DNA of 64,000 bases from Peromyscus leucopus. Lineage: Eukaryota; Chordata; Mammalia; Rodentia; Cricetidae. This document shows, piece after piece, positions 45,621 through 59,298 of this stretch. The notes under the pieces are model-generated. The model was given only the letters and a program-made list of their open reading frames with translations. It made no database searches and was not told the DNA's origin. How positions within the stretch are numbered: the first letter of the stretch is position 1; the number at the start of each line of letters is the position of its first letter. The position numbers were made by a program, and so were the translations under genes. The stretch spans positions 74,484,647 to 74,548,646 of the forward strand of contig NC_051069.1 of assembly GCF_004664715.2 (NCBI RefSeq), given 5' to 3'.

Positions 45621-47792
45621 AAAAAGTTTTTGCTCTCAAAGAGAGCATTATTGCAAAATGAGTAGTTCTTAACAGCATATGAAATAACAAAATAACAATA
45701 AAACAGGTTGGAAGATTTTTTCTTTTTTAATCAAATGCATTTATAATAACCCATGCCAAAGCTTGAAATTAAAGCTTGATTTACAAATTAGATCCAAATT
45801 ATTGCAAAAGTCAAAACTGTGATGTCAATTTTTTAATTGATAATTTTTATTGTACTAACCAATAAAGACAGTAAATTGAATTTGTGCCTCAAATGGTAAT
45901 TTGGGGAGGTTTGGCATGACCACAAGCTCAGTAGCTATCTACACTGTCCAAGTTGGTAGGGAAAACAGTAAACGGGATTAGACTATGCTCATGGACATGG
46001 AATGCCAAGGAGAAAGCCAGCCATGGTCTCTATCCGCTATATAGAGTGTGTACCTCCACCCACACCAGGAGTGAATGGCACCATATGGATCAGTGAATAA
46101 AAAAGTGAGGAAATAGCTCAAAAAGAGTTACAAATGCTCATATTTTCTTCTTCTTTCTACCCCATTCTCAGGGTCAGGACAATATTAGATCTAGAATGGG
46201 TGGAATAAAGGTTGGGTCTTTCTTTATCCCTCACCCTTTCATAGATAGTGCTATTGTAATGGAATACCTCGCAGGTTAGGGAATTTCTGTTTAGGAAAGA
46301 GCAGAGAAGTTTAACAGGATAGCAATCTGGGAGAGGCCGCAAGGAGCAGCTGGCTACTTCTGGAAGCCTCTTGAACATGTCTACACAGGTGACAGGGAAA
46401 GGTGCGCTCACATTCCTTTCTAACTCATTTCTGACAGCAGAAAAAGTAGGAAGTAGTTCAAGAGGGAATCATAATCAAAGAAGGAAGAAAATTCACTCAA
46501 CTTAGGTAGAGTTAAGCTGATCTTCTGGGCACTTTGGAAATCCAGAAGGGAGGCAGACAAACTGCGAGAGTAATATCAACTGGTGCAACCATACCACAAA
46601 ACCATATGCCAGACTGGGGGCCATCTTATTAGCACAGAATGCAATCAGAGAGGGGAACTGGGAATGAGAAGGGGTTTGGAACACATTCTGTATGGAAAAA
46701 TTAATGTTTAACCTATAAAAAATAAAATAAAATAAAGATGAGTTGGGTCTGAGGACTTGGTATCTATGAATGTATGAGAGGTGCCCATGGCTTTATTACT
46801 TAATGAAGGTAAACAAGGAAGAAAATGATATAATTTAAAACTATAGGGTAACTGAGTTTCCTTCCAAAGTAAAGAATACTCTAATAATTCTACAATCAAG
46901 GGGTTACTTTAGAAAACTAGTGAGGGCCCATCCCTAGATGAGCCAAAGCAGAGTCTGGTAATGATTATTTATATTGTCATTATAAGTATTATAATGTATA
47001 AAATACATTAAATGTATAAAATATATAAAGTTTATATAATATGTATATATTTATAAGTTTCATGTCATTCCTTCTTTCACTTACTGATTCATTCATCTGA
47101 AAATTTTGCTGAAGACATGGTAGGTCTAGATCTGTCTTAGGGACTAGGAAGAGAAAGAATAAAATGTGGTCTGGTGACATGGAGATGGTAGAGAATGTCT
47201 GATAGAAGGAGAACAAACACAAAAGGAACCTGTCCCAAATGGGCAGACCTTGCCTTCAGAAGCAATTCTAAGAGAAGGGAAATGGGAATAATACTTCAGA
47301 CTCCTCAGACCAGAATCACAGAACCTAGCTTCCCTCTGCCCTGCACAGACCACAAAGATTTTCAGTGAAGGGCCAAACCAAGAGAGCTCCCCATGTCCAT
47401 GAAGTACTTCTGACAATAATGAGCTTTCAGCTCTGGGATCTTAGTTAAGGTATCCTTCTGAGCCCCATAGTGTCAGCATATAAATAAATACCCAAGCATT
47501 TAAATGCTGATGTCCATGGGAAATCCTAGAACAAATGTATAGGGCTGTAAGTAGACTTTCCAAAAGATGTGAATACAGCCATGGAGTTTACACTTACATA
47601 ACTGGCTATCTTGATAACAGTATCTGTATGGGTGCAAATGGGAAGGAAACATTCTTCATGGATGTTTATCCATGGAGTAGTATGAGGACGGTGTTCTGTA
47701 TGTGCCAACGTTGGCTGCATAGAAATAAGTAAGAAAGAAAGAAAATAATATTATCATTTAAAGTATTGACTAAAACATTGGGCCAAAGATGC
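45621..47792. other. Unique sequence
   Basis: No gene or repeat recognised. AT-rich, with a (TA)-rich patch at 46990-47050. Confidence 0.4.
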
Positions 47793-48235
47793 TGTTTTGG
47801 ATAGTTTTATGTCAATTTGGTGTGAGATAAAGTCCTTTATAAGGAGGAAACTTCAATTAAGAAAATGTCTCCCTAAGATTGGGCTGTAGGCAAGCCTGTA
47901 AGACATTTTCTCAGTGATTGATGGGGAAGTGCCCAGCCCATTGTGGGTGGTACCATCCCTAGGCTGGTAGTCCTAGGTTCTATAAGAAAGCAAATTGAGC
48001 AAGCCAGAAATCAGCACTCCTCCATGACTTCTGCATTAGCTCTTGTCTCTAGGTTCCTGTCCTGTTTGAGTTCCTGTCCTATGCTCAGTGATGAACACTG
48101 ACGTATAAGCGATATGCAAGCCAATAAAACTTTCCTCCTCAACTTGCCTTATTTTTCTTATTTCTTTCTTTTTTCTTCTTTTTTTCTTTTTTTTTTTTGT
48201 GTTTCATCACAACAATAGTAACCCTAACTAAGACA
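47793..48235 (+). mobile_element. 5' LTR of a class III (ERVL/MaLR-type) element
   Basis: LTR with start TGTTTTGGATAG and end AGACA. It is collinear with 49488-50292. An AATAAA (48123-48128) and an expanded T/C-rich tract (48150-48200) lie in its 3' part. Host flanks gatgc (47788-47792) and aatgc (50293-50297) match at 4 of 5 bases, the 5-bp duplication expected of class III integration. Confidence 0.8.
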
Positions 48236-49487
48236 AGCTGGTACGAGGAGTGGCACACTGCTGTGACAGACCTGACCATGTTGTTTCTGGGAGGATTGTG
48301 GAAGGACTTTGGAACTTTGGGCTAGAAAAGCCATGGAGTGTTGAGAGCTCAGTGCTTGGACTATAAGAATGTTGAGAGAAGTACAGACAATTGAAGCTGG
48401 GTTGTAACATTTCAGAGGGAAGCAAAGATTCTACTGGCCCTTTTGTGTGACATATCTGTGGTGTCTAATCAGCTGGAGCTGAAGAATCAGCTGCGTTTAA
48501 CAAGAGACCAGAACCACTGAAGTAAAACTTTTGTCTTACTGAGACAATGGATGCTGGTCAGCTGGAGGTTAGAAATTAGCAGTGACTAAGAAGAGACCAG
48601 CTTCACTTAGATAAAATTTGCTGGGATGTATTTCTAGAGAGTCAGCACACAAAAGCTGGGTTCCAGAAGTGGCCAAGGTTATACCTCACGCTAACAGTGG
48701 AACTTGGTAGTACAGAAGTCAGCCAGGTGGTCCCGGTTTTGAAGGCATGAAAGGGTCATGGAGAGCAACTGAGGCTTGGCACTGTAAGAGGCCAAGAGAT
48801 GCCACTAGTGAAAGTTCAGCCTCAGTAGCAGTTGAAGGCCCAGGATCAAAGAAGGGGTCATACAGAGAAGTTTAGACTTGGCACCATGAAGAAAGCCTAT
48901 CAGAGGCTATTGGTGAAAGTGCAGCCCAATTATGGTGGCAGACCCTGCATTTTGGAGATGCCAGTGCCATGGGATGACCACCATCAGTGTAGGGGAGCTT
49001 GTCAGAGCTTAAAAGACAAATTGTGTGTTATGCAGAGGTCAGAGCTGGAGAAGAGACACTTAAGTCCCTTTGGAGGAGCCCAGAAGATCATGAGTGGATC
49101 CCAGACACTGGACATTGTGCTATTTACACTGTTGAAGTTTTAGTTTTGCTTTGATCTGATTGTGACTGTGCCCTGGTTCTTCATTCTTGAAGTAAGAATG
49201 TAGTTAATTTATTTATATTTTAAAGGAGCCCATAGTTGAGAGACCTTAAACTTTAAAAAAGAGAGAGAGAGAGAAAGAGATTTTGCAGTGTTACAGAAAA
49301 TTTGGATTAAAAACAAAAAAGACTGGATATTTCTAAAGAGACAACTTTCAATGTGTTTGAACTTTTAAAGTCTGTGGGATTTCTAAAATCATTTAAGATT
49401 TTAATGTGAGATATTGGGCATGAATGAGAAAGGAAAGGTTGTGGCTTAGGTTTGATATGTTTGTGTGTCAAACTGATGAGGGGCCAT
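48236..49487 (+). mobile_element. Non-coding interior of the class III element
   Basis: A 1.25-kb interior joins the two LTRs. It contains no gag- or pol-like frame; the longest frame is 103 codons (48832-49143) without a recognised domain. Size and lack of coding fit a non-autonomous MaLR-type element. A purine-rich gatgagggg at 49475-49483 is the probable polypurine tract. Confidence 0.75.
48239..48254 (+). promoter_or_regulatory. Primer-binding site, leucine tRNA type
   Basis: tggtacgaggagtggc lies three bases after the 5' LTR and matches 14 of 16 bases of the complement of a tRNA-Leu 3' end (TGGTACCAGGAGTGGG). Leucine-tRNA priming is typical of the ERVL group. The tRNA end is recalled, not looked up. 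Confidence 0.75.
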
Positions 49488-50542
<1,055 letters not shown>

Positions 50543-50554
50543 ATTGTGTTGATC

Positions 50555-53106
50555 ATACATTGACTGTTCAGGGAAGGCCTGCTCCACCCTCCTAGAGTCT
50601 TCTGTACCTTACTTTTCTCCCAAGTATGGTAATACAATCACTTTGCTGGAGTTATGACCATTCTCCAAGGATCCAAGGATATGATCCAGGCTTAGTTGAT
50701 GGCAAACATGAACTCTTTCCTTCTGAGCACCTATTCCCTGCCATCACATATTTCCATGCCAACCTGCAATGGTCCTCGAGAACCCCGATAATCAGTTCTC
50801 AAATAATGCTTATTCCTTCCCTCACTCTTCTGGCCAGAAAAGGAACACTGTATCTCTTCCATTTAACTCACTTCATTGGATTCTATCCGGCAAACACTTG
50901 CTGTATTCTAATTACTCTATGTGGTACAGAGTTCGGACACCTGAGGCCAGTCACACAATGCACATTTATGGAGGTGCTGGACAACTAATTCTTGAGAAGC
51001 TTGAGCCTACCAATGGGGATCACAGGCTTATATATGGGCCTCACCACAACTACACCTCAAAACTCTTAACTCAAGTGCTAACCTTCCTTCTTGTAGATAT
51101 ATGGGTGCCTGCCTGCATGTGTTCAGAAAGCTTTTTTTTCTTTTATTACAATTCCAGATTTGAATGGAACAGCATGTTACTACCTTTGGAATACATATTA
51201 ATCCAGTTTGCTGAGGCAATGACTAATTTTATCTGATATCAATTAGGCAAGAGAAACATTAAGATGCAGGAACATCTTTTCCTGTAAGTACAGGGTGTGA
51301 CTAAAGCAATAAACTGGAATTATTTCTAAATATGACTACCATTTTGGAAGCTTGCTCTTGATTACAAAAATTATTAGCTCAAGGAAAAGTCTTGCCAGGT
51401 TGGCACCCTTTCCACTAACTAGACTATTCTTTCCCTCACCCCCCATAGCTTTTAATTTAGGCTTCACACCACACCTCTCATTTCATAATGATTTGAAACA
51501 ATAATGATATCATTAGGAGAGAGAAAGAAGGTGCACTGTCTCTGGTAGTCCAGACTTTTCAAAAGCATAAAGAATGAGCAAATTTTTACTCAACCTTCAG
51601 GAAAGTGGAGAGGTGAGAGAGATGTGCACTCAGGCAGACTTGGTCTTCTGGCTGGATCACTGGCTTCTCATTCCTGCAGAATGTTTTTCAAGAAGGCTTA
51701 TCTCCTGTCTCCTGAGCAAGATATCTCTGCTTGTTAGAGGAGAGCTGTGACATAGGAATTCCAAGATGTTCAACTCTTAATGCCCAGTGCTGAGGCATTA
51801 TCAGATACCTGACACTATGCTGAGTGATTTACATGAATTATCTCACATGACATAGGTGATATTATTATGTCTATTTTACACGTGGGAAAGCTACAGTCTA
51901 GGAAGATGATATCACTGGTAAAATACAGAGCAAGGATTTGAATGAGGTCACACTGAATTGAGAACTACCTTCTTAATTGTGTTCCTCAGCATTGATGGAT
52001 GGAAGTGATCCTTTCAGAATTGCCAAGGTCCTTATGGTCTGCTGAATATACAATCCCTCTTCTCCTTCTGTGAAGTTCAAAGCTGGAATATGTTGACCAA
52101 CAGAATATAATGTGTTCATAGTACCACTGGTAGACTTTCCAGCCAGAAAGGTCTCATGAATCCATACAAATATATAGATTTTAAACAGCCCTGTCTTTAG
52201 GGGGGAAATGTAGATCACCACACGGCATTAGTCGTACATGTGAGCTAACATAATTACCAACCTCTTATGATTTTTATAATTCTGATAAATTTTTCTCCCT
52301 TCTCAAAAGATATAAGACACTGGTGCTCAAAAACACACTGCATGAAGCCCATTCTTGGAATGAACATTCCCCTTTTCATGGTGTCCCTCTTTTAAAGTAC
52401 AGGTATCATCAGCACAGTAACACACTGAGTCATGAGTAATTTTATGCAAGCAGTTTTATTATAATCTTCAGTTCCCATGAACCAAGAAACCCTTGCAGAA
52501 TGCACAATGAGTCTCAAACCAGAACAAAAATGTTCAATATGTGGGTAGAACTTGTCTCAGACTGAGGAATGAGAATGCACACTGGCCATCACGCATGGAG
52601 CAACAACGCTTCTGTTTTGGGGCACAGACAGCTGTTTCTATGTACTGACACAGAAGCAATACTCAATGCAGTTTTCATACACAAGGGAATTGCAAACATT
52701 ATTTGTGGACTTTAGATAGCTCTATAAAGAGCTCTTAGATTCTATTCCCGATGGTTCTTTGCTTTGTAATAGAACATAACAGGGCACTGTTTAACCTTTT
52801 CTGGTGAATACAAAGACGGAGCTGGACTGCTGCTTCCCAGGATGTGGAGTAGATAGATCTACTTTCCCCTATCTCTTTCACTGAGTATGATTGAAAGCAT
52901 TGACATTATATGTAAATATATATATATATATGTTATATATATATAAAACAAATCTGAAAAGTAGAAGAGGGAGGGAGCCAGAATGGTGGAGGAAATGGGG
53001 GTTAAAGAGCAACACGGCATTGTACTTCTGGATTTCCCTTTTGATTTCCCTTTGATATCCCAAAGTGGAAGCTGAGAAAAAGGGAGCTGCATGGAAATTC
53101 TAATGG
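50555..53106. other. Unique sequence with one MIR
   Basis: A clear MIR occurs at about 51770-51955 on the plus strand (gagtgatttacatgaattatc, ctattttacacgtgggaaag). AT-rich (TA)n lies at 52912-52945. Frames at 50626-50988 and 50769-51236 (120 and 155 codons, overlapping) have no domain signature. Confidence 0.45.
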
Positions 53107-53625
53107 GTGAAAAGAAGGACAGTGTTTGTCTGTAGACAGAAGACCAAGAACTGTAGCCTAAATAGGGAAATTCCTTCCATGCAATGTTGCTCTATTCAAG
53201 GCCATGTTGCAGTCTCTCCAGTTCCTCCCCCTGGTAGTATCAGAGAAGGCTGGCTGGGTACCTCCATTCCCAATGAGGGCAATGAGCCTCTAAGGCCACA
53301 AAGATTCTATAGTGACTTCACTGGAAGCAATGTTGACACTTCCTTTAACTCACCAAGATGCTCCCCTGACCATTGGCAGGCATCAGAGGAGGCAGGTGGA
53401 GAGCTGAGTCTTTTGCCATTGTCCATAGCCAGCGAGGCTAGCTCTCCAGAGTCTCTGGAGTTCTCACAAAGAGCAGAAGGCTCCATCTCCCTCTGGCAAT
53501 GGAGAGGATACCAACACATGATGAGTGTGACATATAAAATTTTACTTCCACCTGATAATATGAAATGTGATTTCCCTGTTGGAACAGTTTCAAAAATAAG
53601 ATTCGGAATATTGCAGCAATTCTGA
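53107..53625 (+). CDS. Uncharacterised ORF, doubtful
   Basis: At 172 codons this is the longest frame outside known repeats. It starts MKRRTVFVCRQKTK and is Ser/Pro-rich in the middle (residues about 40-130). A 146-codon frame runs antisense over 53307-53747, so the stretch is open on both strands, which is often chance or repeat-derived. There is no signal peptide, transmembrane segment or known motif, and the start context is weak. I see no duplication or poly(A) tail to mark a retrocopy. Confidence 0.12.
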   Translation: MKRRTVFVCRQKTKNCSLNREIPSMQCCSIQGHVAVSPVPPPGSIREGWLGTSIPNEGNEPLRPQRFYSDFTGSNVDTSFNSPRCSPDHWQASEEAGGELSLLPLSIASEASSPESLEFSQRAEGSISLWQWRGYQHMMSVTYKILLPPDNMKCDFPVGTVSKIRFGILQQF

Positions 53626-53899
53626 AAAGGACCAGGTTTCAATGGAAAATTCTTCATTATGCCAGTGATCGAAGAGATAACAAATGAAATGAAAGATGCA
53701 ATTACTCGATCCATCTCAAAGAAGACAAGTACGCAAGCAAACAGCAAGGTAGAAAATGATGAGAGTCATCCAAGATGAACAAACAAGAAATGGCGATACT
53801 GGGGAGCAGAAGATGTCGGGAGCCTGTAGGACTAAAGCCCAAGCTGGCTTTGGTGCCACTAGAAACGTGGAAGGACAGGAGTGAGAGGGTGTTTCCGAA

Positions 53900-54260
53900 A
53901 AAGTACTTGAAGTAACTGTGGCTGAAAGATTCTCAAATTAGACAACAGCCGTCCTGTAAAGATTTGGAATTTTATCAAGCCTGAAGCAAATAAAGCCAAG
54001 GAAATTCACTTCAAGGCATGCCATTACCAAACTTTTGAAAACTACAATCTAAAAGGTTGAAAGAAAAATATTGTCATCACTGAGAAAAGCAAGTCAAATG
54101 TTTGTGGATTTACTTTTTCAGAAATCAGAAAGGCCAGAAATAAGCACAATGTATAAAATTCCTTAAAGAAAGTAACCATCGATTCTGAATTGTACACTGT
54201 TGGGTAATCTTTTCCTGTGGATATGTAAACATCTGTTCATCCAAAATTAGCACCAATGAC
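53900..54260 (+). mobile_element. Possible ancient L1/HAL1 ORF1-like relic
   Basis: Phrases such as ttttgaaaactacaatctaa and tcagaaatcagaaaggccag resemble eroded L1 ORF1 or HAL1 sequence. Weak evidence, by eye only. Confidence 0.25.
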
Positions 54261-54325
54261 AGAGCAAAGAGCAATTTCACCAAAGTCCAACTGGGTGAGA
54301 CCACTAAATTTATTAAGCTTTCTTT

Positions 54326-54327
<2 letters not shown>

Positions 54328-54373
<46 letters not shown>
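54328..54373. repeat. (TG)n microsatellite, followed by a B2/B3-like end
   Basis: About 22 TG units. The adjoining 54374-54470 (cagaggacaacttttctgga, gaactcaagtcaccaggctt) looks like a reverse-strand B3-type SINE fragment. Confidence 0.85.
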
Positions 54374-54374
<1 letters not shown>

Positions 54375-54470
54375 CAGAGGACAACTTTTCTGGAATCAGT
54401 TGAACTCAAGTCACCAGGCTTGTGCTGCACATGCATTTACCATCTCATGGGTTCTTACTGGGGTTTCTTA

Positions 54471-55300
54471 CAGAGCATGGTGAGATTATGCTTACACCAA
54501 TGCAAAAACGCAACTCTAACCTCAAAGGGAACTAGAGAAAGTTTTGGGTTTTTTTCTTTCTTTTTTTTTCTGAAGCCAAACATGAATATCCATGGCCTAG
54601 GAATACAGATTCAGGTCACCCCCAGTTCAATGTTCCAATGTGGTAACAGTTTCATGAACTATTTAAAGTAATAGAATGAGGAAAGTCATAAATCATAGAA
54701 CATTTCAACTACAGTTGGAATATCAGATGTGTTCTTTTAAAGCAGAAGGTAGAACTCTTAGCTGTAGGCCTTCAATGTTATCTGATAACATCCTTTGTCT
54801 TTTGATTAGTAGAAGCTAGTTCTACATTCTGAAGGTTTCACCAGTTAGTCACAAGGATGCTAGGACAGACACAGAGGTGAACAAGCAATGGCAATTAAGG
54901 GAGCTAAAGCTAACCCAAGACAAACTGAAATTAGATTCTTAGATGTGCAACCCTCCAATCTTACTGCTATCACTGGTGTTCTATTCAGTCAATTAGCCTT
55001 AAAGGATGTTGAATGGAAAGAGACATCTTTTCAAGCACAAATATCTTACTGATATCATTTTGCTGTTAGTGTTAGATCACAGATCTGCATACACACCCAT
55101 TTAATTATTTTAATTAAAATATAATTTCATCATTTTCCATCCCTTTTCTCTTTAAAACACTTGTCACTCTAAGTGGTCAGATCCCACAGCCTGAAGAAAT
55201 CCAGACCATAGCTCCCTGCAGCAGTCTCTAGAGGCAGAGTTAAGAAATCATGATGTGCTGTGGCTTAACAGCGCATAGGTTATGGTCCTGTGCAGTGCCT
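54471..55300. other. Unique sequence
   Basis: No gene or repeat recognised. Confidence 0.4.
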
Positions 55301-55804
55301 TGTGGTGGTATTGTGTTCCCCAAAATATTGTGTACCCTAATAAACTTATCTGGGATCAGAGAACAGAACAGCCACTAGATATAGAGGCCAGAAAATGGTG
55401 GCACACACGCCTTTAATCCTATCACTTGGGAGGCAGGGATCCATCAGGATCTCCGTGAGTTTAAAGCCACACTGGAAACAGCCAGGCATGGTGACTCACG
55501 CCTTTAAACCCAAGAAGTGAGCCTATAATCCCAGGAAGTGAGGGCAGAAAGCAGAAAGGTATATAAGGTGTGAAAACCAGGAACCAGGTTGGTTAAGCTT
55601 TCAGGCTTTCGAGAAACAGTTCAGCTGAGATTCATTCTGAATGAGGACTCAGAGGCTTCCAGTCTGAGGAAACAGGATCAGCTGAGGAATTGGCAAGGTG
55701 AGGTGGCTGTGGTTTGTTCTGCTTCTCTGATCTTCCAGCATTCACCCCAATACCTGGTTTCAGGTTTGATTTTATTAATAAGACCTTTTAAGATTCATGC
55801 TACA
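55301..55804 (+). mobile_element. LTR-like repeat containing a B1-derived segment
   Basis: Runs from TGTGGTGGTATTGTG to TTCATGCTACA (504 bp). I recognise the whole unit as a dispersed rodent repeat. Its left part carries aataaacttatctgggatc. The middle (about 55395-55520) is B1-like (cacgcctttaatcctatcac, gggaggcagggatccatcag) and is followed by a second B1-type fragment. A tatataagg motif at 55560 and tttattaataagacctttta near the end are promoter- and polyadenylation-like. No matching target duplication found. Confidence 0.65.
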
Positions 55805-57074
55805 TCGTCTGGCTCCTCCATGTTCCTTGTCATGTAGGCTATGTTATGCTGAGCTAAATGAGGTGGTGTGGAACTTCTTACCACCCTCTGAAATGATCTA
55901 AATGCCAAATATTTACCTTTGTTTTGGAGATTTTCCTAAGGGCTCTTCTCTGGGTCTCTACCAGCTGTCCTCTCCATGGTGACTTCTTTTCTTTTACTTC
56001 AATCTTATCTGTTTCTAATGCCAAGGCTCTCTCCAAGGTTTAAAGGCAGTAACACAATGGTAGCCATGTCTATAATAATGTTACTAGAGCTCCTGATACT
56101 CCCTTGTAGATAGAGGAAAAAAGGTCAAGAGACCATCACCTGATATTCTACCTATCGTGTCTCTGCCCCCTCCATCAGATGCAAGTGGTCTCAACAAATG
56201 ATAGAGTACAGAAGAAGCAAAGGGTTCATTGAAACAGGGACACCACAAAGCAGTTTCCACAAGGCTGTCATCCATGATGGGATGAAGTCTGGAAATGTTA
56301 CAGCTGTTTGGGGGTCCCCTGCACTCCTGTGAGTGTGAACAAAACTCTTTTAGGTAGGGAGCTGCACCTTACAGTGAACTTTCTACAGTGTTAACCGATT
56401 GGAACGTCAATGCTGGTGGAAAGGTAAGATGCTATGGGTCCAAGGCCTAATAACAATTCATCTTCAATTATCTTTAGTCCCATTAATAGCCATCCCTTGC
56501 CTACCTCTGTGATGATCTAACATCCTCAAAAATGTATAATCAGACCACTATCCTCCTGCAACCAAAGGCTAGCTGAGAGTTTTCTTCCCCTTTGCTATAA
56601 TTTGTCTACCTGGTGTTTACACTAATATATTTGAAATGTACCTTGACTTACCACTTTCTTCATTCATTACTATTCAAGAAGCTATTATTACTTTGGAACA
56701 TGAAATTTGGGATAACCTCAATCTATGCTTCTGGATAATAATTACGTACTTTTGACTTCAGAATAAACTCTTTCTTATTCAATTTGAGGTGAAGATTTAT
56801 TCATCCACATATGCATATGTATAGAATATTTAGGATTGTGAAACAGAAATTGTTAAGTTACAAAAATAGATGAATTAACAATATATAGATAGAATAAAAT
56901 TGAAATTCTAAAAATCAGTCAGGTAACCCACAGGAAGTCAGGAAAAAGAAAACAAGAAAGAACCAACAACATAGAGAGCAATCAGGAAACAAAAAGAAAA
57001 TGGTATAATTAGGTCCTATCAAATCAATAATTATAATGAATAAAAAGCATTAGTTAAAAGACAAAAGAAACTGA
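55805..57074. other. Unique AT-rich sequence
   Basis: No gene or repeat recognised. Confidence 0.4.
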
Positions 57075-57081
57075 ATTTAAC

Positions 57082-57112
<31 letters not shown>

Positions 57113-59042
57113 GAATTTTCTATTCATACCAACCACAGATCCCCCCTCTTCCCTCTTCCCACGCCCCAGCCTTCCCCCCTCCCTGCAATCCTCCCCCATT
57201 TCCTCCTTCTCCAAGTCAGGGTCTCCCATGGGGAGTCAGCAGAGCCTGGTACATTCAGTTGAGGCAGGTCCAAGTCCCTCCCCCCTCCCCCCTGCACCAA
57301 GGCTGAGCAAGGTGTCACACCTTAGGCACTAGGCTCCAAAAAGCCTGCCAATGCACCAGGGATGGATCCTGATCCCCCTGCCTGAGGTCCCCCAAAACAG
57401 TTCAAGCTAAACAACTGTCTCACATATCCAGAGGGCCTAGTCCAGTCCCATGGGGGCTCCACAGCTATTGGTCCACAGTTCATGTGTTTCCACTAGTTTG
57501 GCTGACTGTCTCTGTATGTTTTTCCCATCATGATCTTGATGTCTCTTGCTTATAGCATCCCTCCTCTCTCTCATCAATTGGACTCCTGGAGCTCGGCCTG
57601 GTGCCCAACCATGGATCTCTGCATCTGCTCCCATCAGTAACTGGATGAAGGCTCTATGATGACAGTTAAGGTATTCACTAATCTGATTTCCAGTATAGAC
57701 CAGTTCAGGCACCCTCTCAATTATTGCTAGTAGTCTAAGGTGGGGTCTTCTCCTGGGAACTTCCCTAGTACCCTGTTTCTCCCTATTCCCATGATGTCTT
57801 CATTTATCATGGTATCTCTTTCCTTGCTCTTCCACTCTGTCCCTGTTCCAGCTCAAACCTCCCATTTCCTTATTTTCTCATCCCCCATTCCTTGCCCTCC
57901 ATTACCCCCCCTCACCCCCAGTTTGCTCATGTAGATATCATCTATTTCTCCTTTGCTGGGCTATCTATGTGTCCCTCTTAGGGTCCTCCTTGTCAGCTAG
58001 CTTCTCTGGAGCTGTGGGTTGTAGTCTCCTTATCCTTTGCTTTACAACTAGCATTCACTTATGACTGAGTACATACCATGTTTGTCCTTCTGAGTCTGGG
58101 TTACCTCACTCAGGATGGTATTTTCTAGTTTTATCCATGTACCTGCAATTTTCATGATATCATTGTTTTTTACTGCTGAGTAGTACTCCATTGTGTATAT
58201 GTGCCACATTTTCTTTAACCACTCTTCATTTGAGGGTCATCTAGGTTGTTTCCAGGTTCTGGCTTTTAAGAATAATGCTGCTATGAACAAAGCTGAGCAT
58301 GTGTCCTTGTGGTATGATTGAGCATTCCTTAGGTATATGCCCAAGAGTGGTATAGATGGGTCTCAAGGTAGATTGATTTCCAATTTTCTGAGAAACCGCC
58401 ATACTGATTTCCAAAGTGGCTGTACAAGTTTGCATTCCCACCAACAGTGGAGGAACGTTCCCCTTACTCTATCCACACCCTCTTCAACATAAGCTGTCAT
58501 CAGTGTTTTTGAACATTGCCACTCTGACAGGTGTAAGATGGTATCTCAGAGTTGTTTTGATTTGCATTTCCCTGATTATTTAAGGATGTTGAGCAATTCC
58601 TTCAATGTCTTTTGGCCATTTGAGATTCTTCTATTGAGAATTCTCTGTTTAGCTCTGTAGCCCATTTTTTAATTGAATTGTTCAGTATTTTGATGTCTAA
58701 TTTCTTGAGTTCTTTATATAATCTGGATACCAGCCCTCTGTCAGATGTGGAGTTGGTGAAGATCTTTTCCCATTCTGTAGGCTGTCATTCTGTCTTATTG
58801 ACTGTGTCATTTACCCTACAAAAGCTTCTCATTTTGAGGAGGTCCCATTTATTAATTGTTTCTCTCAGTGTCTGTGCTACTGGTGTTATATTTAAAAAGT
58901 GGTCTCCTGTGCCAATGTGTTCAAGACTACTTCTACTTCCTACTTTCTCTTCTATTAAGTTCAGTGTAACAGTGTTTATGTTGAGGTCTTTGATCCACTT
59001 GGACTTGAGTTTTGTGCATGGTGGCAGATATGGATCTCCCTG
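57075..59042 (-). mobile_element. L1 (copy D) 3' part, reverse strand
   Basis: Begins with a TTA-repeat tail (57083-57111), then the 3' UTR (cataccaaccacagatcccc). It continues into the ORF2 C-terminal region read on the minus strand (for example 58100-58470, the complement of the region at 27060-27420 in copy C) and ends upstream in ORF2 at about 59042. The 127-codon plus frame at 58678-59061 is antisense to ORF2. Confidence 0.9.
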
Positions 59043-59043
59043 G

Positions 59044-59298
59044 ACTCAAGCTCTACAATAGAGCTATGGTAATAAAAACAACTTGGTACTGGCATAAAAA
59101 CTGACATGTGGATGAATGGAAAAGAATTGAAGACCCTGACATTAATCTGCACACCTATGAACACCTGATTTTTGACAAAGAAGCCAAAACTGTACCATGG
59201 AAAAAAGAAAGCATCTTCAACGAATGGTGCTGGCATAACTGGATGTCAACATGTAGAGGACTGCAAATAGATCCAGATCTGTTGCCATGCACAAAACT
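59044..59298 (+). mobile_element. Inverted 5' part of L1 copy D
   Basis: ORF2 sense sequence on the plus strand (aacaccttgg-like start, then gatttttgacaaagaagcc, gaaagcatcttcaacgaatg and ggatgtcaacatgtagagga). It is the L1 region just upstream of the segment to its left but flipped. Thirty bases of L1 sequence are present in both parts, at 59008-59037 (complement) and 59269-59298. Confidence 0.9.

Noticed and set aside
48832..49143. 103-codon frame inside the class III element as a gag remnant
   Set aside because: No gag-type motif seen; the frame is isolated and short, and MaLR-type interiors are normally non-coding.
58678..59061. 127-codon plus-strand frame
   Set aside because: Antisense to L1 ORF2 in copy D and crossing the inversion junction.
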